Assembly: GCA_027451805.1 (NCBI GenBank)
Contig: DAIDIF010000051.1
Span: forward strand, 1-46,350
Origin: Acidobacteriota bacterium
GTDB taxonomy: Bacteria; Acidobacteriota; Terriglobia; Terriglobales; SCQP01
Reading direction: 5' to 3'
Length of the DNA: 46,350 nt
Below, in pieces: positions 6,867 to 15,840 of this stretch. The position numbers were made by a program, and so were the translations under genes. A model generated the notes under the pieces. It had not been told where the DNA came from and did no database searches. It saw nothing but the letters and a program-made list of their open reading frames with translations. Numbering within the stretch: the stretch's first letter is position 1; every line of letters starts with the position of its first letter.

Positions 6867-7979
6867 ATGCCCCGCCGTAAATCCGGCACCGCGCTTCCTC
6901 GCCCGATACATCACGCTTGCAGGCGTTTGGTCTGGGCCCTCCTGTGGAGTTGCCTCGCCTCGCTGGGCACTTTGGCCGCGGCGCAACGCGTGCAGTCGCC
7001 GCCCCAACAGGCTGGCCCCAAGGTCCACATCACGCCGGGCAGCGCCGCGGCGGTGCCCGGCGGCGTCACCCCGCATGCCCCGCCGCCGGCGACGGCCAAG
7101 CCCTTGCCGCCGACCGGCGGTCCGGGGATACCCGAAGTGCCGCTGCTGAAGAAGAACGTGAATCTGGTGCTGGTGCCGGTGGTGATCACCGATCCCCTGA
7201 ACCGCATGGTAACCGGGTTGCAAAAGCGATTCTTCAGCGTGTACGAGAACCGCGTACCGCAGAAGATCGAGTCCTTCTCCAGCGAGGACGCGCCCATCTC
7301 CGTGGGAGTGGTGTTTGATTCCAGCGGCAGCATGTCGGACAAGATTCAAAAGTCGCGCGACGCCCTGATCGATTTTTTCAAGACGGCCAACCCGCAGGAT
7401 CAGTTTTTCCTGGTGGACTTCGCCGACGAGCCGCGCCTGCTGTGCAGTTTCACCAGCAACATTGACCAGATTGAGGACAGCGTCACCTTCCTCCAGCCCC
7501 GGGGGCGCACCGCGCTGCTCGATGCCATCTATCTCTCGCTGGAGGAGATGCGCTACGCCAAGTATCCGCGCAAGGCGCTGCTCATCATTTCCGACGGCGG
7601 CGACAATCACAGCCGCTATAGCGAACGCGACGTCCTGCGCGTGGTGCAGGAGGCGGATGTGCAGATTTACGGCATCGGGCTGTACGATCCCCGGGGCGAG
7701 CGCGCCACACCGGAAGAGATTGCCGGCCCGGCGCTGCTCGACAAGATTACCGAGGCCACCGGCGGTAAGACGTTCGAGATTCACGACATCGACGAACTGG
7801 CCGATACCGCCACCAAGATTGGCATCGAGCTGCGCAATCAGTATGTGCTTGGCTATGCGCCCAGCGACACCAAGCCGGATGGCAAATGGCGCAAGATCAC
7901 CGTCAAGCTGCATCCCCCGCCGGGACTGCCGCCCTTGACCGTGTCCGCGCGCACCGGCTACTACGGACCCCGCCAGTGA
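6867..7979 (+). CDS. Secreted VWFA-domain protein (acidobacterial type), copy 1
   Basis: 370 residues. An arginine-rich N-terminus and hydrophobic segment (about 17-39, ending LAAAQ) form a signal peptide. A Pro-rich linker follows, then a short N-terminal domain (LVPVVITDPLNRMVTGL) and a von Willebrand A domain with a complete metal site DSSGS (151-155) plus downstream Thr and Asp positions (GRTALLDAIY, ISDGGDNHS). The C-terminus has ELRNQYVLGYAP and ends in TGYYGPRQ, as in the acidobacterial VWFA-related family. Role unknown; VWFA domains bind proteins through a metal ion. The open frame extends upstream, but ATG 6867 is the first start giving a signal peptide. Confidence 0.88.
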   Translation: MPRRKSGTALPRPIHHACRRLVWALLWSCLASLGTLAAAQRVQSPPQQAGPKVHITPGSAAAVPGGVTPHAPPPATAKPLPPTGGPGIPEVPLLKKNVNLVLVPVVITDPLNRMVTGLQKRFFSVYENRVPQKIESFSSEDAPISVGVVFDSSGSMSDKIQKSRDALIDFFKTANPQDQFFLVDFADEPRLLCSFTSNIDQIEDSVTFLQPRGRTALLDAIYLSLEEMRYAKYPRKALLIISDGGDNHSRYSERDVLRVVQEADVQIYGIGLYDPRGERATPEEIAGPALLDKITEATGGKTFEIHDIDELADTATKIGIELRNQYVLGYAPSDTKPDGKWRKITVKLHPPPGLPPLTVSARTGYYGPRQ

Positions 7980-8944
7980 CACTTCCCAATCGCGTTGACG
8001 CACGTTTAGGGATGGCCCTGGCCGCGATTCTGCTCCTCACTGCCGGCTCTGCGGCTGCCCAGCAGCGGCCCCGGCAGATCCCCAAGGCGCCGTTTACCTT
8101 CCGTGCCAACGTGGGCGAGGTGCTGGTGCATGCCAGCGTGTTCGATCAACATCATCGCGCGGTGCAGAACCTGCCGGAATCGGATTTCACCGTGTACGAA
8201 AACGGCGTGCCCCAGCACATCGAGTACTTCGCCCATTCCGACGCGCCGGTTTCGGTCGGCATCCTGGTGGACAACAGCGGCAGCATGCGCGACAAACGGC
8301 CCGAAGTGAATAAGGCGGCCATCAATTTCGTGCGCGCCAGCAATCCGCAGGATGAGGAATTTATCGTCAATTTCAATGACGAGTACTACCTTGACGCGCC
8401 TTTCACCAGCAGCATCCCGACGTTGCAAAAAGGCCTGGAACAGATCGAATCGCGCGGCGGTACCGCGCTGTACGACGCCCTCATCGCCTCGCTCGACTAC
8501 CTCAACCGCAACGCCAAAAACGACAAGCACGTGCTGCTGGTGATCACCGACGGGGACGACGACGCCAGCCGCTACACGCTGGAGCAGACCGTGCGCATGG
8601 TGCAGTCGGAGGACCCGCCGCTGATCTACTGCATCGGCCTGCTGGATTCCGACGATACCGGATACATGAAGAAGCAGGCTGAACGTGCGCTCAAGGCCCT
8701 GGCCAAAGCCACCGGCGGGGTCGCTTACTTTCCCAAGAACCTTCAGCAGGTCGATGCCATCACCCGCGAAGTCGCCACCGCCATCCGCGCGCAGTACACG
8801 CTGGCCTACCACTCCAACCAGACCGGCGACGGATTCCGCGCCATTCGCGTGGTGGTGAAGGACCGCCGCCTCAAGCACCTGATCGTGCAGACCCGCAAGG
8901 GCTATTACCACACCGCCACGGCCGGCGCGGCCGGCAATCCCTGA
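7976..8944 (+). CDS. Secreted VWFA-domain protein (acidobacterial type), copy 2
   Basis: 322 residues, a paralogue of the preceding gene. GTG 7976 overlaps the previous stop (GTGA), and gives a signal peptide (GMALAAILLLTAGSAAAQQ). The order of blocks is the same: FRANVGEVLVHASVFDQ, FTVYENGVPQHIEYF, the metal site DNSGS (99-103), GGTALYDALIA, ITDGDDDASRYT, IRAQYTLAYHS and a final RKGYYH. The pair is surely co-translated and may work as a heterodimer or have arisen by tandem duplication. Function not known. Confidence 0.88.
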   Translation: MTLPNRVDARLGMALAAILLLTAGSAAAQQRPRQIPKAPFTFRANVGEVLVHASVFDQHHRAVQNLPESDFTVYENGVPQHIEYFAHSDAPVSVGILVDNSGSMRDKRPEVNKAAINFVRASNPQDEEFIVNFNDEYYLDAPFTSSIPTLQKGLEQIESRGGTALYDALIASLDYLNRNAKNDKHVLLVITDGDDDASRYTLEQTVRMVQSEDPPLIYCIGLLDSDDTGYMKKQAERALKALAKATGGVAYFPKNLQQVDAITREVATAIRAQYTLAYHSNQTGDGFRAIRVVVKDRRLKHLIVQTRKGYYHTATAGAAGNP

Positions 8945-9010
8945 CGCCGCGGCCGGTGAAGGCCCGTTTGGCGCGATAATAGACGCCAGGAGTTTGCGGA
9001 AGGACGGCCG

Positions 9011-10198
9011 ATGTTTCGCGCCTATTTGGATAACAACGCCAGCGCCCCGATGGTGCCGGAGGTGCTGCAGGCGATGCTGCCCGCGCTGCAGGGTGAGCTG
9101 GGAAATGCCAGCTCCATTCATCAGCGCGGCCAGGCGGCCAAGGCGGCGCTGGAATCCGCGCGGTCGGAGGTGGCGGCGCTGATCGGCGCGCGACCGGCGG
9201 AGATCGTCTTTACCAGCGGCGGCACCGAAAGCGACAACTTGGCGATTCGCGGCGCGGTGGAGGAATGGCAGCAGCGGCATCCCGGCGCCGCGCCCGCCCA
9301 TCTGATCACCACCCGCATCGAGCATCACGCCGTTCTGCACGTTTTCGAAAGCCTTGAGCGGCGCGGCCATCCCGTGACCTATGTGCCTGCCGGACCCTCC
9401 GGCGTTGTCGCTCCCGCGGCGGTTGCTGCCGCACTGCAGCCCGACACCGCGCTGATTTCGGTGATGATGGCCAACAATGAGACCGGCGTGCTTCAGTCGG
9501 TGGAAGCTGTGGGCGAATTGGCCCGAGCCGCCAAGGTCGCCTTCCACGTGGACGCGATTCAAGCCGTGGGGCGGGTGCCGGTGGACGTGCAGCGCATCGG
9601 CTGCCATCTGCTCAGCCTCAGCGGCCACAAGATTCATGCTCCGGCGGGCGTGGGGGCGCTCTATGTGCGGCGCGGCACCCGCCTGCAGCCGCTGCTGCTC
9701 GGCGGCCATCACGAACGCGACCGCCGCGCCGGTTCGGAGAATCTGCCCGGCATTCTCGGTTTCGGCGCCGCCGCTCGGCTGGCGCGCCAGGAACTCGACG
9801 TGGCGGCGGCGCGCATGGCCGGGTTGCGCGACCGTTTCGAGGCTGGCCTTGCCGCTGCGGTCGCCGATCACGAGGTGGTGGGGCGTGGCGCGCCGCGGGT
9901 CGCCAACACCAGCAACGTCTGCTTCGCCGGTATCGAGGGCGAGGCGTTGGTGATCGCCCTGGATCTGCACGGCGTTTGCGCTTCAACCGGCGCAGCCTGC
10001 TCGTCGGGCGCGATCGAACCGTCGCACGTCCTGCTGGCCATGGGCTATACCCGCGCCCAGGCGCGCGCCTGTGTCCGCTTCAGCCTCGGCCGCCAGACTA
10101 CCGAAGCCGACATCACCGCCGTACTCGAGGTGCTGCCGGGTCTGGTGGAGCGTCAGCGAAAGCTCTCCGGCGCCGGAGCGTTGGCACGGTCGGCATGA
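9011..10198 (+). CDS. Cysteine desulfurase (NifS/IscS family)
   Basis: 395 residues, class V aminotransferase fold. Visible are YLDNNASAP, the PLP site SLSGHKIHAPAG (Lys207), HVDAIQAVG with the cofactor-binding Asp181, RAGSENLPG, and the catalytic cysteine in STGAACSSG (Cys330) on the long flexible loop typical of group I enzymes. It removes sulfur from cysteine as an enzyme-bound persulfide. An AAGGA-like ribosome binding site (8999-9003) precedes the start. It overlaps mnmA by an ATGA junction and no iscU or suf gene is near, so the likely main job is sulfur supply for tRNA thiolation. A supply role for the carrier at 4117 is possible but not shown. Confidence 0.93.
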   Translation: MFRAYLDNNASAPMVPEVLQAMLPALQGELGNASSIHQRGQAAKAALESARSEVAALIGARPAEIVFTSGGTESDNLAIRGAVEEWQQRHPGAAPAHLITTRIEHHAVLHVFESLERRGHPVTYVPAGPSGVVAPAAVAAALQPDTALISVMMANNETGVLQSVEAVGELARAAKVAFHVDAIQAVGRVPVDVQRIGCHLLSLSGHKIHAPAGVGALYVRRGTRLQPLLLGGHHERDRRAGSENLPGILGFGAAARLARQELDVAAARMAGLRDRFEAGLAAAVADHEVVGRGAPRVANTSNVCFAGIEGEALVIALDLHGVCASTGAACSSGAIEPSHVLLAMGYTRAQARACVRFSLGRQTTEADITAVLEVLPGLVERQRKLSGAGALARSA

Positions 10199-11319
10199 AC
10201 GAAGCCGGCGCACCCTTGGCCGTGGCCATGTCGGGCGGGGTGGACAGCTCCACCGTGGCCGCCATGCTGCACGCGGAAGGCGGACCGCTGGTGGGTCTGA
10301 CCATGCAGCTCTGGAACCACCGCCGTTTGGCCGGTGCCCCGGGCATTCCCGAACACGCCTCCGGCCGCTGCTGCTCGCCCGACGATGTCCACGACGCCCG
10401 CCGTATTGCCGAACACATCGGGATTCCTCACTACGTGGTCAATCTCGAGCAGCGCTTCGAGCAGACCGTGGTACGGGACTTCGTGCAGCAATATCGTGCC
10501 GGCCGTACCCCGGTGCCTTGCAGCCATTGCAATACCGCCGTCAAATTTGATCAACTGCTGGCCACCGCCCGTCAGATCGGCGCCGAAGCGGTCGCCACCG
10601 GACATTACGCCCGCGTGCGCTTCCATGCGGAGACCGGGGGCTACGAGCTGCTCCGTGCGGTGGACGACGCCAAGGACCAGACGTTCTTTCTCTGGGGCCT
10701 GAGCCAGGAACAACTCCAGCGCGCCCGCTTTCCGCTGGGCGGGTTGCAGAAGAGCGAGGTACGCGCCCGCGCGGCGCAGTTTGGCCTTTCGGTCGCGGGC
10801 AAGCCGGATAGCAATGAGATCTGCTTTGTCCCCGGCGGCGACTACGCCGCCTTTCTGAAGGCTTATGCTGAGGAACAGGGCGACCCGGTTGCCGCCGGCG
10901 GTGGCGACGTGGTCGCCCGGGACGGGCGCGTGCTCGGCGCCCACACCGGCGTGCATCGTTTTACCGTGGGCCAGCGCAAGGGACTCGGAATCGCCACCGG
11001 CGAGCCGCTGTATGTCATCGAGCTGGACGCCGCGCGCAACCGCGTGATCGTCGGCCCCGACCAGGCGCTGCTCGCACGCACGCTCACCGCCAGCCGCTGC
11101 CACTGGATCGGCGGCGCCGCGCCCGCGCCGCCTACCCGCGTCGAAGCGCGAATCCGCCATCGCCACGCGCCCGCTCCCGCGTGGGCCGAGCCGCTGCCCG
11201 GCGCGCGCTTGCGGGTCGAGTTCGACCATCCGCAGCGCGCCATTACCCCCGGACAGGCGGTGGTGCTGTATCAGGGTGAGCGCGTTTTGGGCGGCGCCTG
11301 GATCGATGCCGCCGCCTGA
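10195..11319 (+). CDS. mnmA: tRNA-specific 2-thiouridylase MnmA
   Basis: 374 residues. The ATP pyrophosphatase P-loop is SGGVDSST (13-20). The two catalytic cysteines are Cys109 (VPCSHCNTAVKF) and Cys210 (SNEICFVP), with TGHYAR between them and HKFTVGQRKG-type sequence (HRFTVGQRKGLGI) after. It adds sulfur at position 2 of U34 in tRNAs for Lys, Glu and Gln. The start ATG overlaps the desulfurase stop (ATGA), so the sulfur donor and the thiolase are co-translated. Confidence 0.95.
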   Translation: MNEAGAPLAVAMSGGVDSSTVAAMLHAEGGPLVGLTMQLWNHRRLAGAPGIPEHASGRCCSPDDVHDARRIAEHIGIPHYVVNLEQRFEQTVVRDFVQQYRAGRTPVPCSHCNTAVKFDQLLATARQIGAEAVATGHYARVRFHAETGGYELLRAVDDAKDQTFFLWGLSQEQLQRARFPLGGLQKSEVRARAAQFGLSVAGKPDSNEICFVPGGDYAAFLKAYAEEQGDPVAAGGGDVVARDGRVLGAHTGVHRFTVGQRKGLGIATGEPLYVIELDAARNRVIVGPDQALLARTLTASRCHWIGGAAPAPPTRVEARIRHRHAPAPAWAEPLPGARLRVEFDHPQRAITPGQAVVLYQGERVLGGAWIDAAA

Positions 11320-11335
11320 CCTTAGCCCCGCGGCG
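11310..11335. terminator. GC-rich hairpin between convergent mnmA and membrane protein genes
   Basis: CGCCGC (11310-11315) pairs with GCGGCG (11330-11335). The 14-base loop holds both stop codons. There is no U-tract on either side, so a terminator role is only a guess from position. Confidence 0.3.
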
Positions 11336-12002
11336 CCGACGCCACCAGCAGCGGCAGCACGCGCTGGCGTATGCGCGCCCCATACGCCAGGCTCCAAACG
11401 ATGGCAAACACCGTCAGGACACCCAAAATGAGCGGCGACAGCACCAGCACCGCGGCCGGCGGCAGCGTAAACACCAGCACGATGCGCAGCGCCAACTCGC
11501 CGACAAACACCGCGCCCCACATCGCGGTGATCAGCCGGTTGCCGCGCCGCACCTCGGGCAGGGACCAGCTGGCGTCAAACCGCGCGCGCTTTTCCGCATC
11601 GGCGCCCGCCATGAAGTAGCGGCCGAAATAGAACATCAGCGGCCGCGGCAGGAGCAGCGAAACAAAGCATCCGACGCCAAAGGCGCCGGTAGCGAACGAT
11701 TCCCGAATCAGCAGCAGCTTCGGGCTGCCACCCAGGCTGATCGCCAGCGCGTCCACGATGATCCCAAAGATCACCATCGCCGCAATCGGGTCCAACTGCC
11801 GGTTGCGCGCCAAACCCCAAATGCTGTCCGACACCGGAAACAGCGTCGCGAATACTAGCGCGGTGTACTCGGATCGTGAAATGAAATGCTTGGAAAACTC
11901 ATAGAGCAGCACCGGCACTACCGTGTTGAGCACCATGCTCCAAATCACGCCGCGCACAAGTTGCCGGCCGGGGTCGCTCGGGGCTGGAGGGGTGCTCGGC
12001 AA
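11322..12002 (-). CDS. VC0807-like integral membrane protein
   Basis: 226 residues with about five or six hydrophobic segments. The pattern SDSIWGLARNRQLDPIAAMV followed by a segment with GGSPKLLLIRESF and RPLMFYFGRYF is typical of the VC0807 family, whose function is not established. The frame opens at TTG 12002; the first ATG would delete part of the first helix, and a GTG at about 11957 is possible. It converges on mnmA with a 2-base gap. Confidence 0.75.
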   Translation of the reverse strand: MPSTPPAPSDPGRQLVRGVIWSMVLNTVVPVLLYEFSKHFISRSEYTALVFATLFPVSDSIWGLARNRQLDPIAAMVIFGIIVDALAISLGGSPKLLLIRESFATGAFGVGCFVSLLLPRPLMFYFGRYFMAGADAEKRARFDASWSLPEVRRGNRLITAMWGAVFVGELALRIVLVFTLPPAAVLVLSPLILGVLTVFAIVWSLAYGARIRQRVLPLLVASAPRG

Positions 12003-12070
12003 GAATATCTCTCGTCTGGTCCAGCTGGAAATCGCCTTGCACGCCCGCGACGTTGAGCGGCGCGGCCGCC

Positions 12071-12547
12071 CTAAGCCTTGCCGCGCTGCGCCAGCCGCTG
12101 GGCGCGGCGCTGGCCGGCCTGTTCGTAGCGGCGCTTCTCCTCATCCGTCTCCGGCAGCACCGGCGGCACCGCCATCCGATCGCCGCTGTCATCCACCGCC
12201 ACGAAGGTCAAGTAGGCGCTGCTGGTGTGCCGCCGCTTGCCGGTGAGCATGGATTCCGCAAACACCTTCACGCCCACTTCCATTGAGGTGTGGAACGCCC
12301 GGTTGACGCTGGCCTTCAGGACCACCAGTTCGCCGATATGAATCGGATAGCGGAAGTCCATGTGGTCCACCGAGGCCGTGACCGCCACGTTGCCGCAATG
12401 GCGGCAGGCGGCGATCGCGGCGCAGAGATCCACCAGGTGCATGACCTTGCCGCCCAACACGTTGCCCATGATGTTGGCGTCGTTGGGCAGCACCAGTTCG
12501 GTCATCTCCGACTGCGACAGGCGCACGGGTTTGGCTTCTTCCGACAC
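12071..12547 (-). CDS. Acyl-CoA thioesterase, YciA/hotdog family
   Basis: 158 residues, single hotdog domain. NDANIMGNVLGGKVMHLVD contains the catalytic region of the cytosolic acyl-CoA thioesterase group, and VDHMDFRYPIHIGELV and YLTFVAVD complete the fold. It hydrolyses acyl-CoA; the chain-length preference cannot be told. GTG 12547 is chosen because it begins the stretch SEEAKPVRLSQSEM typical of the family; it lies 2 bases after the stop of the upstream gene, so the two are probably co-translated. Confidence 0.88.
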   Translation of the reverse strand: MSEEAKPVRLSQSEMTELVLPNDANIMGNVLGGKVMHLVDLCAAIAACRHCGNVAVTASVDHMDFRYPIHIGELVVLKASVNRAFHTSMEVGVKVFAESMLTGKRRHTSSAYLTFVAVDDSGDRMAVPPVLPETDEEKRRYEQAGQRRAQRLAQRGKA

Positions 12548-12549
12548 GC

Positions 12550-12990
12550 CTAGGAGGAGGGGTGGCCGGGGCGAACCGGGGTCTCTTTGCGCGCTAGGTA
12601 GGAAACCAAATAGCACTCCGCCTGCTTCTGCAGCCGCGGATCGGAATGCCCCTTCACCCAACGCTTGAGCTCTTGATCGTAGAGCAGCGTGCCGTGCTCG
12701 CCCGGAGTGTGATCCACTTCCAGCACGTAATAGATCAGAATGCCGTTTTCCTTGTCGCGGGCGATGCTAAAGCTGATCTTGTCCGCCTGCCGCTTGGCCG
12801 GCAGCCAGGGGCAGTGCTTGGCATAGCCGAAGTTGCACCACTCTTTGATGGCGGAATCGGGCGGGACCTCGCCGTCATGGCCGGGAGCGGTACAAACGCC
12901 TTTCCACGCATCGCCCAACGGCAGGCGCGGCCGCGCATGCCAAGCCCAGGCGGTGAACTCTTCGGTCGGCAGAAAGTATGGGCAAGCCAT
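12550..12990 (-). CDS. Conserved hypothetical protein with spaced cysteines (MACPYF type)
   Basis: 146 residues, no signal peptide or membrane segment. It begins MACPYFLPTE and has further cysteines at 33, 52 and 60 (WCNFGYAKHCPWLP), then a C-terminal half with DHTPGEHGTLLYD and LQKQAECYLVSYLAR. The pattern Cys3, Cys33, Cys52, Cys60-Pro could bind an iron-sulfur cluster or a metal, but this is inference. I recall similar uncharacterised proteins in related bacteria but cannot name a family. It is divergent from the TPR gene at 13020 with only 29 bases between them. Confidence 0.75.
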   Translation of the reverse strand: MACPYFLPTEEFTAWAWHARPRLPLGDAWKGVCTAPGHDGEVPPDSAIKEWCNFGYAKHCPWLPAKRQADKISFSIARDKENGILIYYVLEVDHTPGEHGTLLYDQELKRWVKGHSDPRLQKQAECYLVSYLARKETPVRPGHPSS

Positions 12991-13019
12991 AAAATGGAGA
13001 TTCGTGAGTGTGACTTTTT

Positions 13020-13340
13020 ATGGTAGCAAACCGGCTCGAACGCTTGCTGGAGTTTGTGCGGGACCATCCCGGAGACGCCTTTGCGCGCTATGGCCTGGCC
13101 ATGGAGTGGATGCGCGCCGGCGACAGCGACGCCGCACTTGAGCAGTTTGCTCAGTTGCGCCAACGCCACCCCGACTACCCCGCCGGTTACCAACAGGCGG
13201 GCCAGCTTCTGATCGGGCTGCGACGGCATGGGGAAGCCCGCGCGCTGCTGGCCGCAGGGATCGCTGCCGCCCGCCGCCAAGGCGACCCGCACGCTGCCAC
13301 GGAAATGCAGGGGCTCGTGGACGAGCTTCCGCCCGAGTAA
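13020..13340 (+). CDS. Small tetratricopeptide-repeat protein
   Basis: 106 residues, almost wholly TPR-like: DAFARYGLAMEWMRAGDSDAALEQF, then YPAGYQQAGQLLIGLRRHGEARALL and a third helix pair. No signal peptide, so probably cytoplasmic. TPRs mediate protein binding; the partner is unknown. No clear ribosome binding site precedes the ATG (TTTTT directly before it). Confidence 0.75.
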   Translation: MVANRLERLLEFVRDHPGDAFARYGLAMEWMRAGDSDAALEQFAQLRQRHPDYPAGYQQAGQLLIGLRRHGEARALLAAGIAAARRQGDPHAATEMQGLVDELPPE

Positions 13341-13342
13341 GC

Positions 13343-13364
13343 CGCTGCGGCCTTCAGCGCAGCG
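13343..13364. terminator. GC-rich hairpin between convergent TPR and ftsK genes
   Basis: CGCTGCG (13343-13349) pairs with CGCAGCG (13358-13364), loop GCCTTCAG containing the ftsK stop. It is followed by CTTCTTC on the + strand, not a real U-tract. Possible bidirectional terminator. Confidence 0.35.
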
Positions 13365-15735
13365 CTTCTTCGACTTCGGCCAGCCAATCCGGACGTTTCA
13401 GCAGTTCGCGCGGCTTGGGACCGTCCGCCGGGCCGACGATTCCGTCCTTGTGCATCAGATCAATCAGGTGCGCGGCGCGCCCGTATCCAATCCGCAGCCG
13501 CCGCTGCAGGAGGGACGTACTCGCCTTGCCGTACTCCACCACCACGCGCACCGCGTCCTCGAACATCGGATCATCGTCACCATCTGGCGCGGCTGCATCG
13601 CCGGTGGCACCGATCTCCTCCCCGGCCGGCGCCTCGTCGTCTTTGGGCGGTGCCTGCAGGAAGGCGGTATCAAAACGCGGCTGGCCTTGCGCACTCCAGG
13701 CATCCACCACGGCGCCGATCTCCGGCTCGGTCACGAAGGCGCCATGCACGCGATGGAAACGCGACGTGCCGGGCGGCAGAAAAAGCATGTCGCCCTTGCC
13801 GAGCAGCAACTCGGCGCCTTGCGAGTCGAGGATGGTGCGCGAATCCACCCGCGTCGCCACGCGGAACGACATGCGCGCGGGGAAGTTCGCTTTGATCAGG
13901 CCGGTGATCACGTCCACCGAGGGCCGCTGGGTCGCCAGGATCAGGTGAATGCCCACCGCGCGCGCCATCTGCGCCAGCCGGGTGATGGATTCCTCCACAT
14001 TATGCGCATCCACGATCATCAGGTCCGCCAGCTCGTCGATCACGATCACGATGTAAGGCAGCGGACGGTTGTCGTCGCTTTCGCCCAGGTTGTCGAACAG
14101 GCCGGGCGACCGCGCTTCGAACAGCCGGTTGAACTGCGCGATATTACGGACGCCGCGGCCGGCCAGCAGCTTCAACCGCCGCTCCATCTCGCGCAGCGCG
14201 TTGCGCAGCGCGTTTGCCGCCAGCTTGGGCTCGGTGATGATGGGCGTGTACAGGTGCGGTATGCCGTCGTAGAGGCCCAGTTCCAGCCGTTTCGGATCCA
14301 CCAGGATGAGCCGCACCTGGTCGGGCGTGGACTTGTACAGCAACGACACGATCATGCTGTTGAGCGCCACGCTCTTGCCCGATCCGGTCGAACCCGCAAT
14401 CAACAGGTGCGGCATCGCCGCCAGGTCGGTCACCACGATCTGTCCGTTGGCATCTTTGCCCAACGCCATGGTCAGGGGCGACTTCGAGGCCTGAAACTGG
14501 TCGGAGGCGATGATCTCGCGCAAAAAGATCGTCTCCCGGTGCGGGTTGGGCACTTCGATCCCCACCGTGTTCTTGCCCGGGATGCGCTCGATGTAAATGG
14601 ACTCCGCCGCCAGCGCCAGGCACAGATCGTCGTTCAGCGCCGTAATGCGGTTGTATTTCACGCCCGCCTGCGGTTTGAATTCGTAGGTCGTCACCACCGG
14701 TCCGGGATTGATCTGCGTCACCTGGCCGCTGACGGCGAACTCCTCGCACTTGGCGGTCAGCCGCGCCGCCATCTCGCGCAACTCGGCCTCGTCCACTCTG
14801 TTCCCCGGCCCAGGCGACTGCAGCAATGACAACGGCGGCGCCTTGAACTGCCCCGAGGCTACGCGCATCGGCTTTGCCGCGGCCGGCGGCGGCGCCGCCT
14901 CCCGCACCTGGATCGGCGCCGGCGCCGCTGCCGGCTCGTTCGCCGCCTCCCGCTCGCGACCCATTTCCCGACGTGCCCGAATCGCGGCCGTCTCGACGTC
15001 CAGCGGCCGGGTCCGGGCCGGAATGAAAGTGGCTTCCACCGCCGGCTCCTGCTCCGGCTCGCGCTCCCGTTTTTGCTGTACGCGCTCGGCGCGCTGCAGG
15101 GCCCGCTCCTGCTGCCGGGCTTTCCGCCAGGTCTGCAGTCGTTTCCACGGCAGCATGACCGCCGTCAGCAGTGAACCCAAGCGCCCGTCGGCCATCTCCC
15201 GCCACCACGCGCGCGAAGCGCCGAAAGAGAACTTGGTGGCCAGAAACAGGCCGACGAGCAGTAGCGTCGCGGTCAGGACGTAGGCGCCAATCGGATTGAA
15301 CGCCGCCAGCAGCGCACGCGCCGCAAAGCCTCCCACCATGCCCTCAAGCGGAACGCTGCCCCGCCACCGCCCGTGCCACGGCAGCTCGGCCAGCAGGCCT
15401 CCGATCGCCGCCATCGTCACCAGCAGCCCGATCACGTGGCTGAGCCGCGCTGGTTGCGATTGGGGAGCGCGGAACCAGCGCAACGCCAGGCTGACTAATC
15501 CCGCCACCAGTAAAAACGACGCGATGCCCAGCGTCTGGAACAGCACATCGGCCACGTTCGCGCCTACCGGCCCGACCCAATTGGCGGTCCGGGCCAAGGC
15601 TGCAGCCGTATCCAACGACGGGTCAGCGGGACGATAGCTCGCCAGCGCCAATCCCAGCAGCGCCGCCGCCACCAGAATTAGCAACCCGACCAGCTCGTTG
15701 AACCGCCGATTGGCGGTGGGCCGCAGCGGATGCAC
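13354..15735 (-). CDS. ftsK: DNA translocase FtsK/SpoIIIE
   Basis: 793 residues from GTG 15735. Four hydrophobic helices lie in the first 200 residues, followed by a charged, Gln/Arg/Glu- and Pro/Ala-rich linker. The RecA-like motor has Walker A AGSTGSGKS near residue 445, Walker B region YIVIVIDELADLM, and RPSVDVITGLIKANFP. The C-terminal winged-helix gamma domain (LLQRRLRIGYGRAAHLID) reads KOPS sites. It pumps chromosomal DNA at the division septum for dimer resolution. An upstream GTG (15810) is possible, but the sequence from HPLRPTANRRFNELVGL looks like the natural N-terminus. Confidence 0.94.
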   Translation of the reverse strand: MHPLRPTANRRFNELVGLLILVAAALLGLALASYRPADPSLDTAAALARTANWVGPVGANVADVLFQTLGIASFLLVAGLVSLALRWFRAPQSQPARLSHVIGLLVTMAAIGGLLAELPWHGRWRGSVPLEGMVGGFAARALLAAFNPIGAYVLTATLLLVGLFLATKFSFGASRAWWREMADGRLGSLLTAVMLPWKRLQTWRKARQQERALQRAERVQQKREREPEQEPAVEATFIPARTRPLDVETAAIRARREMGREREAANEPAAAPAPIQVREAAPPPAAAKPMRVASGQFKAPPLSLLQSPGPGNRVDEAELREMAARLTAKCEEFAVSGQVTQINPGPVVTTYEFKPQAGVKYNRITALNDDLCLALAAESIYIERIPGKNTVGIEVPNPHRETIFLREIIASDQFQASKSPLTMALGKDANGQIVVTDLAAMPHLLIAGSTGSGKSVALNSMIVSLLYKSTPDQVRLILVDPKRLELGLYDGIPHLYTPIITEPKLAANALRNALREMERRLKLLAGRGVRNIAQFNRLFEARSPGLFDNLGESDDNRPLPYIVIVIDELADLMIVDAHNVEESITRLAQMARAVGIHLILATQRPSVDVITGLIKANFPARMSFRVATRVDSRTILDSQGAELLLGKGDMLFLPPGTSRFHRVHGAFVTEPEIGAVVDAWSAQGQPRFDTAFLQAPPKDDEAPAGEEIGATGDAAAPDGDDDPMFEDAVRVVVEYGKASTSLLQRRLRIGYGRAAHLIDLMHKDGIVGPADGPKPRELLKRPDWLAEVEEALR

Positions 15736-15840
15736 CCCTTCAGGATATCGGCCTCGCCGCAAGCCGTAAGGTGTCAAGAAAGATACCGCACACGGGCCTG
15801 CTCCCGCCACCCGTCGAGAGTCCGATGGTCGAAGGCCTTG

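Noticed and set aside
13228-14829. 533-codon open frame on the + strand opposite ftsK
   Set aside because: It is an antisense shadow in GC-rich DNA; the translation is His/Arg/Gln-rich without fold-like pattern, while ftsK on the other strand has all motifs.
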